From Eucommia ulmoides (Eukaryota; Streptophyta; Magnoliopsida; Garryales; Eucommiaceae): a DNA stretch of 64,000 bases. The stretch covers positions 17,981,901-18,045,900 of the forward strand of contig CM028326.1 of NCBI GenBank assembly GCA_016647705.1, in the 5' to 3' direction. Under the pieces are notes generated by a model that saw only the letters and a program-made list of their open reading frames with translations, had not been told where the DNA came from and did not search any database. Each line of letters opens with the position of its first letter. Positions within the stretch are counted from its first letter, which is position 1. Shown here in pieces: positions 56,541 through 64,000 of this stretch. The translations under genes and the position numbers were made by a program.

Positions 56541-57956
56541 TCACATTGAATTGGTCACACAATAGGCAGGAATCTTATGAATTCCAGCATCCATCATTGC
56601 CCTCCTCAGAGCAGCAGCATGGTCCCATTTCTCAGCTTCAGCATAAATAATAGACAGAAGCACGTATCGTCCACAATGCTGTGGCTGCAACTGAAGCAGC
56701 CTTCTCCCCACTTCATTTCCCAACTCAACAGCACCATGAACTCTACAAGCACCAAGAAGAGCCCCCAAAACAGAGGCGTCAGGCTCAAAAGGCATCATTT
56801 TCACAAACTCATAAGCTTCCCTCAACAGCCCAGCTCTACCCAAGAGATCAACTACACATCCATAATGCACCATTTTTGGAATAACCCCACGTACACGTGA
56901 CATTGATTGAAACAACTCCAAACCCAATTCCAAAAGTTTCCCGCGAGAACATGCAGCCAAAACAGCCACAAAAGTAACCTCATTTGGTTGTAAATTCCTA
57001 ACCTTCATCATTTTAAACATGTCTAATGCCTGCTTTTCCCTACCATTTAGAGCAAGAGATGAAATCATAGAGTTCCAAGTGCAGATCTCCTTTGCCGCCA
57101 TTTTATCGAACACTCTCAAGGCGTATTCCAAACAACCCATTTTCCCATAGAGAGCTATCATTGCTGTTCCCATGTACACTGTCAATCTTGTCTGGTTTTT
57201 AATCATATACCCGTGAATCTGTTTTCCTTGATACAAAGCTCCTGCAGTATCCGAATTAGCACATGAAAAGAGAAGACTAACAAATGTAGCTTCATTGGGT
57301 TTCACAAAACCAAACATTACATCTCTATGCCCCATCATCGCCTTAAAGAAACGCATTGCCTCACTAAAATACCCATTCCTTCCGTACCCGTTAATAATAC
57401 TCGTCCAGGAAACAACATCTCTCTCGGGCATGCCTCGAAAAAGCAAAACCGCAGAACCCATATCCCCATTTTTCCCAAAAGCATCGAGCATGGCATTATA
57501 AGAAACAATGCACGGTTCAGAAATTTCATCGAACACATTGCGCACATGGCCAAGATCACCAAGTTGCCCATACATCGTCACGAAGGAAGTCCGCACAAAT
57601 GGGTCATTCAACACACCACGCTTTAGGGCCTGCGTGTGGAGGGAAGCCAGAGAGGGCTGGGAAGAGACGGCCTTGATGACGGAAGGGAAAGTGTGGTCGT
57701 TGGGTGGGGCTCGATGGGAAAGCATTTGAGCGAAGAGAATCAAGGTTTTGTGAGGCTGATCAAGATTGACGTAGGCTCTAATGAGAGCGTTGTAGAGGAG
57801 AGTGTTCATCCATCTGAAAATCGGTGGAACTTGCGACTCCGAGATAAATTGGCCGGTTGTGATTAGGAGGGAATGGATTTGGCGGATTTGGCGGGACTGT
57901 TTGATGAAACGCTGGAGGAGTTGAACCAAGAACTCGGGTGAGCGTGACACTGACAT
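56541..57956 (-). CDS. Pentatricopeptide repeat (PPR) protein, PLS class, E subgroup
   Basis: An intact single-exon frame of 471 codons, the usual architecture of plant PPR genes. The start at 57956 (MSVSRSPEFLVQLLQRF) is the first Met and is followed by RQIRQIHSLLITTG, the common opening of this subclass. Degenerate 31-36-residue helical repeats follow: NTLLYNALIRAYVNLDQPHK, PCIVSYNAMLDAFGKNGDM, RDVVSWTSIINGYGRNGYFS, KEICTWNSMISSLALNGREK and PNEVTFVAVLAACSRGKLLE. An E-type C-terminal region (MPFEPDASVLGALLGACRVH, RYVLLSIIYAEAEKWDHAAA) ends the protein without a DYW deaminase domain. Such proteins act in mitochondria or plastids as sequence-specific RNA binders, often in C-to-U editing together with a separate DYW partner. 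It resembles Arabidopsis At1g10330-type genes. There are no stops or frameshifts, in contrast to everything around it. Confidence 0.93.
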   Translation of the reverse strand: MSVSRSPEFLVQLLQRFIKQSRQIRQIHSLLITTGQFISESQVPPIFRWMNTLLYNALIRAYVNLDQPHKTLILFAQMLSHRAPPNDHTFPSVIKAVSSQPSLASLHTQALKRGVLNDPFVRTSFVTMYGQLGDLGHVRNVFDEISEPCIVSYNAMLDAFGKNGDMGSAVLLFRGMPERDVVSWTSIINGYGRNGYFSEAMRFFKAMMGHRDVMFGFVKPNEATFVSLLFSCANSDTAGALYQGKQIHGYMIKNQTRLTVYMGTAMIALYGKMGCLEYALRVFDKMAAKEICTWNSMISSLALNGREKQALDMFKMMKVRNLQPNEVTFVAVLAACSRGKLLELGLELFQSMSRVRGVIPKMVHYGCVVDLLGRAGLLREAYEFVKMMPFEPDASVLGALLGACRVHGAVELGNEVGRRLLQLQPQHCGRYVLLSIIYAEAEKWDHAAALRRAMMDAGIHKIPAYCVTNSM

Positions 57957-58011
57957 TCCAACGCCACCTAATTGTACGAGTTCTTTAACTATATATTGTT
58001 AAATTAAGGAT

Positions 58012-60022
58012 GGTATTGAATGTTCGAGTTTTTTACTTTTCTAGAAATTTTTTTTAAAACTAAAATATTGAACTAGTGTTGTTTAACTTAATTACAAAAA
58101 TAGAGTTATCCGAGGATCACATCTCCGGGTCTGTGGGGCCCCCTGTATACCGGGGTTCGGAACCCCGGGTATTCAAAAAAAAAGTATTTTTTTTTGGCAT
58201 TTTATACCCAGAGTTTGGAACCCCGGGTTCTATATAGAACCCGGGGTTCCAAACCTCGGGTTTAAACCAACCCCCCCCAAAAAAAAAAAAAAAAATTCGT
58301 TTTGGCCCACTAAATTTATAAAATTTTCGGCAACTTTGAGTTGATTAACGGCGATCTATCGATATTTTAAATAAATCTAATTTTTTTGTGCATAAATTAG
58401 ATTCAAAACACTCCATAATACTTTTTACAACACTAAAAACGGACATGTGGATGAATTTTAAAAAATCGTCAAAGTTGACCAGATGAACTATTTCAATAAC
58501 GGCAGAATTTTTTTCGGCAATTTAGAATTAATAAAAGATTGTATTATTCATAACAGAAATGAACTAATTTTTTTGTATATAAATTATATTCATAACACTA
58601 CATAACAAAATTTAGAACACTAAAAACGGATTAGTGAATAATTTTTAAATAATCGTCAAAATTGGTCGGATGAGTTGTTTCGATGATGATGCAGTTTTTT
58701 TTTAAAACTTAGTTAACAAAAAATGGTCGTCTATCCGTAACAAAAATGAATCTGATTTTTTTGCATACAAACTACGTTCATAAGAGCGATTATTTAAAAA
58801 TTATTTACTAATTCGTTTTTGGTGTTCACAATTCAAAAACACTATATTGCACTTAAAAATTTGGATGAACATAACTTTGCACTCGGAGGTCCGTTGAGGG
58901 CGATTTTATTTTTAAAAGTTGGATCTGATTTGAGTCATTACTCTGGATTTTGAAGATTTCAATTTTACCAAGAGGACAAGACGCACGCTCTCGACAAAGA
59001 TTACAAATTTAGTCACCTAACACTTGAAATTGAAAATTGAAGGTGAAAACGGACTTTATTTGAAAAAAATACTAGACCAAACCACCTACGGCAGTTTGCG
59101 GCGCCTAGATCTCAAAAAAATATCTGAAATCAAAAAAAAAAAAAAAATCGGCCCAAACGGACCATCAAGCGCAAAATTATGTCCATCCAAACTTTTTCTA
59201 TTATTTTACGTAAGTTTTATTTTCTCTCGATAACATATTATCCGTTTTTGGTATTTTCGATTTTATTATTTAGCGTTATGAACGTAATTTGTATGCAAAA
59301 AAATCAAATTCATTTCTGTTACGGATAGACGACCATTTTTTGTTAATTAAGTTTTCAAAAAAAACTGCATTGTCATCGAAACAACTCATCCGACCAACTT
59401 TGACGATTATTTAAAAATTATTCACTAGTCTGTTTTTAGTGTTCTAAATTTTGTTATGTAGTGTTATAAACATAATTTATATACAAAAAATTTAGTTCAT
59501 TTCTGTTATGAATAATGCAATCTTTTATTTATTCTAAATTGCCGAAAAAAATTCTGCCATTATCGAAATAGCTCATCTGGTCAACTTTGGCGATTTTTTA
59601 AAATTCATCCATATGTCTATTTTTAGTGTTGTAAAAAGTATTATGAAGTGTTTTGAATCTAATTTATGCAAAAAAAAAAATTAATTTTATTTAAAATATC
59701 GATAGATTGTCGTTAATCAACTCAAAGTTGCCGAAAATTTTATAAATTTAGTGGGCCAAAACGTTTTTTTTTTTTTGGGGGGGGTAAACCCAGGGTTTGG
59801 AACCCCAGGTATAAAATGCCAAAAAAAAAAAAAAAATGCAATTTTTTTTTTTTTTTTTGTATACCCGAGGTTTCGAACCCCGGGTATACAAGGGACCCCA
59901 CAGACCCGGGGATGTGATCCCCGGGTAACTCTATTTTCGTAATTAAGTTTAAAACAGCACTAGTTTAGTATTTGTGTTTTAAAAAAAATCTAGAAACGTA
60001 AACAACTCTTGAATATTCTACC
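58012..60022. mobile_element. Foldback element with inverted repeats of about 850 bp
   Basis: The left arm (58012 to about 58870) and right arm (about 59230 to 60022) are inverse copies over nearly their whole length. Matching landmarks are TTTTCTAGA..ACTAGTG, AATAGAGTTA, CCCCGGGTAT, ATTTTTTAAAATTCATCC-like and GGTCGTCTATCCGTAAC on the left against the inverse of GTTACGGATAGACGACC on the right. The central 360 bp is unique and non-coding. No transposase is encoded and no target duplication was identified. Long-TIR MULEs or classical Foldback elements are candidate classes. Transcription across it would give a long hairpin RNA. Confidence 0.85.
58214..58253. repeat. Perfect 40-bp palindrome in the left arm of the foldback element
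   Basis: The arms read TTTGGAACCCCGGGTTCTAT and its exact inverse, with no loop, centred at 58233/58234. CCCCGGGT-type words recur around it (58140-58260) and in the right arm (59790-59930). Confidence 0.93.
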
Positions 60023-60090
60023 TCTACAATTATAACAATTTTAATGATATAATTACAATAATAATACCAATAATATCTTCTATTAATAAT
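60023..60090. other. Short AT-rich spacer
   Basis: Nothing recognised. Confidence 0.5.
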
Positions 60091-62215
60091 TGAAACATTT
60101 TATAGATATAAGACTTAAATATTCTTGATTTGAATAAGAATATTAGTAATTATTAATTGTACAATTCTAGACTACATATAGGAGCAGCTGTGCAACAATC
60201 ATGCCTAACAAAGAACACAATCTTAGGAACAAAATCAGCAATTAAATAATTCCTAATAAGCTATTTTTCTAATTTACATATTTGATTTTTCCTATGTTAG
60301 TAAATACAAATAAGAAAATATCAATCAAATCTTTCAACACTCTCCCTCAAACTCGTATAAAGATATCTTCTAATGTTAGCTTGCCTATTAGATAGTCGAA
60401 TCTCTTCTTTAGTAATCATTTTGTTAGAATATTTGCGATATGTTCGGTAGTTGCTATATATGGCATACATATTTGTCCACTCTCGATATTTCCATTGATG
60501 AAATGCTTGTCAACTTCCACATATTTTGTCCGATCATGTAGCACCGGATTGTAAGCAATTGTAATAGTTGATTTGTTATCACATTGGACTTTCATAAGTG
60601 TTGAATTGGATATCTTCAACTGTTCTAATAATCTGTTAATCCATAATACTTCACACATACCGTGAGTCCTTGATCTGTACTCCGATCTGTGCTACTTCTA
60701 GTTATGACATTTTATTTTTTGCTCCGACATATGATGAGGTTTCCACCAACAAATATGCAATAACCGGAGGTTGATCTTCTGTCTGTGATGCTCCCAGCCC
60801 AATCTGCATCGATATATAATTATACCAGTTGGTGGCCACGTTTTTCATACAAAATTCCTTTTTCGAGTGTACCCTTCAAGTACCTTAGGATTCTATAGGC
60901 AGCTTCAAAGTGTTCTTGTCCCGATAAGTGCTTAAATTAGCTAACCCTGATTACAACAACAACTATATCTGAACGGGTATGTGACAAGTAGATTAACCGC
61001 CCCACTAGCCTTGGATATTGTTCTTAGTTTAGCACTACTTCAGGTTTGAGTTGTAGTTTCTCATTCGGTTCGCTTGGAGTTTATGCATGAGTGTCCCCTG
61101 TTTCATTTAATAGGTTGAGTACATACTTCCTTTTACTCAAAAATATGCCTCCCTTTGATCTAACAAACTCTATTCCAATAAAATACTACAACGGACCTAA
61201 GTCTTTGATCTCAAAGTGACTCACAAGTTTTCTTTTAAGTCTTCTTAACTCGTCACTATCACTTCCTAGTAAGATGATATCATCTACATAGACAATTAAA
61301 ATGACAATCTTACCATCAGTTGAGTGTCTATAAAACATAGTATGATCTACTTAACTTTGTTGATAACCATAACCTTTTAAAGTAGTTCTGAAGCGTTCAA
61401 ACCACACTCTAGGAGACTATTTTAGGCCGTATAGTCACTTTCTTAACTTACACAGCTTTTCTTGTCCTATTTTTTTTCCAAAGCTCGGTGGTAAACTCAT
61501 GAACACTTCCTCTTTCAAGTCTCCATTTAGAAAGACAATTTTAACGTTTAATTGATATAAGGGCCAATCAAAATTCACTACTAAGGACAATAGAACCCAA
61601 ATAGAGTTTATCTTAGCAACTGGAGTAAACGTTTCTTGATAGTATATCCCATATATCTGTGTGAATCCTTTAGCTACAAGCCTTGCTTTGTACCGTTCTA
61701 TACTTCCATCTGTCTTACACTTGACGGTGAATACCCACTTACACCCGACTATCTTTGTTTATTTTGGCAAATCAACTATTTTTCGCGTACCACTTTTTTT
61801 AAGAGCATTCATTTCTTTCAAAACTGCTAACTTCCAATCTCGATCACCTAGTACTTCCGCAATATTCCTTGGAATAAACAGATTATTATCCTTAGAAGTA
61901 AAGGCTCTATACGGTTTGAAAAGTTTTGTGTAGGATACATATCTGAATATGGGGTGATTAATGTATGTTCCGACTCCTTTCCTGATGGTTATAGGAATAT
62001 TGACATCTAAAGGAATATTGGAATGAGAGGGTTCATTAGGTGGTGGTAAAGAAATAGGATTATCTGGATGAGAGAGTTCATTAGGAAATAGCAGAGAAAT
62101 AGGATTACCTAGATCATTACCTGGAGAGTCGGATTGATCTTGTCCTAGAACGGTAGGCTGGTCTTTGTTCTTCTTTGTATCTCTCCAAGTATAAGTATAA
62201 ACCAACCCACAACTC
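60091..62215 (-). mobile_element. Ty1/copia remnant: Pol C-terminus and 3' LTR, 5' truncated
   Basis: On the minus strand, coding remnants end in the RNase H (60416-60658; LWINRLLEQLKISNS, VQCDNKSTITIAYNP, VDKHFI). They are followed by the purine tract TTTGAGGGAGAG (about 60340-60352) and an LTR that starts TGTTGAAAGATTTG (60339) and plausibly ends near 60091 (..AAATGTTTCA). Upstream, conceptual reading gives the linker before reverse transcriptase (61759-62205; RDWKLAVLKEMNAL), then motifs like ERYKARLVAKGFTQ, VFLNGDLKEEVFM and LGRLIYLSHTRSDI, with many stops. Gag, protease, integrase and the 5' LTR are absent from about 62216 on. Confidence 0.82.
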
Positions 62216-64000
62216 AGAATGTGATCGTGTTATTTCCTTATATGTTTGTAAGGGAATTATACTCGGCACTAGTTGTAATTCCCTAAAAATTTATATTTTG
62301 GGAAATATTATTTTATATAAGTTTAATATTTTTGGGATTTATTTTATAAATTTATGGTATAAATAATATTTGATAATTTTGTGAATTGGACTATTGTATT
62401 ATTTAAAATATACTTTTTCAGAATTTTGAGATATGATTAATATTTTTTTTATTTTAAAGAGGATATTGTGTAAATAAATAAATATATGGTTGAATTAGTT
62501 TCCTTCGTAACGAAGGAAACTAATTATAACCACAATATATATATATATATATATATAATGTCTTTGAGCGAAAAATTATTCGAGTTAGATTTCGGTTTCA
62601 GATTTCAGGTAGAATTTTTAACTCATTTAATATATGTATTTAATCTCTCTACTGTGTAATTTATGCTATTATTATTTCCATGTAATAATGGTGATTATGT
62701 GGAAATCATGCCAATGTGTTTAATTGTTGTATTAAATTAGATACACGTATTAGAGGGGTTGAAATTCTACTGAGTGTTGATTCACAACCCTACAATTTTA
62801 ATTGTAGGGCCGATAGGAGAATAAAACTGCGTCGGAAATTTTATTTGGATTCCTATTTAATTTGTAATAGTTGTATTAGCAATTATAAAATTGAGAAATA
62901 ATTCAGTTAAATTATTTGAACAATTATTTGTAACGATATATGATCACGGCTATATTTGAAACAGTGACACATATTAAAATATAGCCATTTCAAGATGGGA
63001 AAAACCTATATGATCATATTAACTGTTTTCAAAATTCACCACCCACAAATAGCATAATATAAATCCATTCAATATGATTTATAATGATTATAAATTTTAT
63101 TACTGTTTTATTTATGAGAAACCTATAAATTTTATATCAACACATATACAACTTTATTTCGACATGTATTAAATTTTGAACAATTGTTTCCCAGTTACAT
63201 TTTACTATAACTGAGAAATATTTGCAATTTGCCGGTAAGAATAAAATGGCGCCGGGAATTTATTTGAATGTATTTGAAAATAGTGCTGTGCCAGGAATAA
63301 CATAGGAATTCCTATTTAACTTGTAATAATTGTATTTATTATTCACTGTCGTAAAATTGATTCAATAAATGGATATTTATAATTATCGTGTTTATTATAA
63401 TTATAATTCAATTTACGGTTATACATTTATTAGTTAAACTTGATCAAGCTGATTAATAAAACACTCAAAAATGTTTTGTAAAAATTAGCGTCCATTATGA
63501 CGCTTTGTACTCCTAAAGTTTGACATGAATTTCGTTTTGGACCATTTGGTTTCAAATTGAACATATTAACATCGTAGTACAAAAATTGACTCAATGAAAT
63601 CGGGGTTAGAAATTAAATTATTATTTTTTTGTAATAAAATATTTGTAGATTCGCTATAATTCGATAATTATAATTATCGCCGTGATAATTATAATAAAAT
63701 ATTTGTGGATAATTATAATATACAAAAATTTATATATTTCTGTAATTTATTCCCTAACAACATGATGTAATGGGCAAAAATATAATTTGATATTGGCCAA
63801 GTTTAATATTGTATACACAGTGTCATACAAATATAAATTTGCATTAATTTATACAAATTCATTTTCTAACAACATGAATTAACTTGGAGCGTTAATTCTC
63901 CAAGCATATTTTATACAAATATAAATGTTGTTGATGTAAAATCAACTCAAAATTTTGATAATTATAATTATCGCCTTAAAATTTGAAATTTCTCGGATTT
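62216..64000. other. AT-rich, hairpin-rich DNA of unknown nature
   Basis: No coding frame is credible. It has (AT)n at about 62539-62559; a perfect 15-bp-stem hairpin at 62493-62525; a 10-bp-stem hairpin (CCCTACAATT, then its inverse, near 62790-62811); and ATAATTATAATTATCG-type inverse repeats at 63661-63720 and 63955-63975. A diverged direct repeat recurs at about 62810-62890 and 63230-63360 (shared TATTTAAYTTGTAATARTTGTATT). It may be the end of a repeat continuing outside the window. Confidence 0.6.
62493..62525. repeat. Perfect 15-bp-stem inverted repeat with 3-base loop
   Basis: AATTAGTTTCCTTCG, loop TAA, then CGAAGGAAACTAATT. It lies just before an (AT)n tract and just outside the truncated copia remnant. 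Confidence 0.92.

Noticed and set aside
56577-57866. Several plus-strand frames over the PPR gene
   Set aside because: Shadows of the intact minus-strand PPR frame.
59751-59942. 63-codon frame in the right arm of the foldback element
   Set aside because: It is poly-Phe/Lys read through T and A runs plus the CCCGGG repeats; not coding.
1-64000. CRISPR array, bacterial operon or phage system
   Set aside because: No regularly spaced direct repeats with unique spacers and no prokaryotic gene organisation. Introns and plant transposons show this is plant nuclear DNA.
1-64000. tRNA or rRNA genes
   Set aside because: The only tRNA-like matches are short primer-binding sites next to LTRs; no cloverleaf or rRNA core motif was found by reading.

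Overview
This is a stretch of plant nuclear DNA, most likely from a eudicot. It is AT-rich and intron-bearing. It holds cellulose synthase-like genes of the CSLB/CSLH clade, an organelle-type PPR gene, and nearly every class of plant transposon nested in one another. The species cannot be named from the sequence alone. The only host gene that reads intact is a single-exon PPR gene at 56541-57956 (minus). No rRNA, tRNA or CRISPR array was recognised.

Layout. (1) 1-13990: the end of an LTR, then pseudogene copy A of a cellulose synthase-like gene (minus), cut by a 5.4-kb Helitron (2344-7777, in intron 1) and a 4.9-kb Ty1/copia element (7928-12797, in exon 1). (2) 14340-24700: LTR-like sequence, an SMN-like first exon (15193-15270), a decayed L1-type LINE with RNase H (about 16605-22690), a spastin-like AAA ATPase terminal exon (22734-22946), and AT-rich spacer. 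(3) 24709-30570: cellulose synthase-like copy B, with all nine exons recognisable and only two evident lesions. (4) 30814-48270: a MITE-like element upstream of copy B, split by a solo LTR and by a 16.6-kb Mutator-like element (31556-48160). The MULE carries a transposase gene, a Ulp1-protease-type gene and a possible third gene, and is itself interrupted by two hAT elements of one family. (5) 48270-56280: MITEs, a Ty3/gypsy element (49942-55269) and an RTE-type LINE fragment. (6) 56541-57956: the PPR gene. (7) 58012-60022: a 2-kb foldback element. (8) 60091-62215: a copia remnant, then unexplained AT-rich, hairpin-rich DNA to the end.

How the parts relate. Copies A and B are a direct tandem duplication that includes their upstream DNA. 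Each copy therefore supplies the empty site for insertions in the other, and exact ends and target-site duplications can be read for the Helitron, copia element, solo LTR and MULE. The MITE-like element predates the duplication; the Helitron and copia followed in A, and the solo LTR and MULE in B; the hATs came after the MULE.

The most interesting signal is a 10-bp motif, GTGAATGTTC, and close variants. It is scattered through the non-coding parts of the MULE on both strands, is not seen in the hATs nested inside it, and is nearly absent elsewhere in the window. The layout (short degenerate termini, 9-bp target duplication, transposase, Ulp1/DUF1985-type gene, further small gene) resembles KI-MULE/VANDAL elements, in which VANC proteins counter silencing by recognising a short dispersed motif. 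This motif may be the equivalent here; that is inference.
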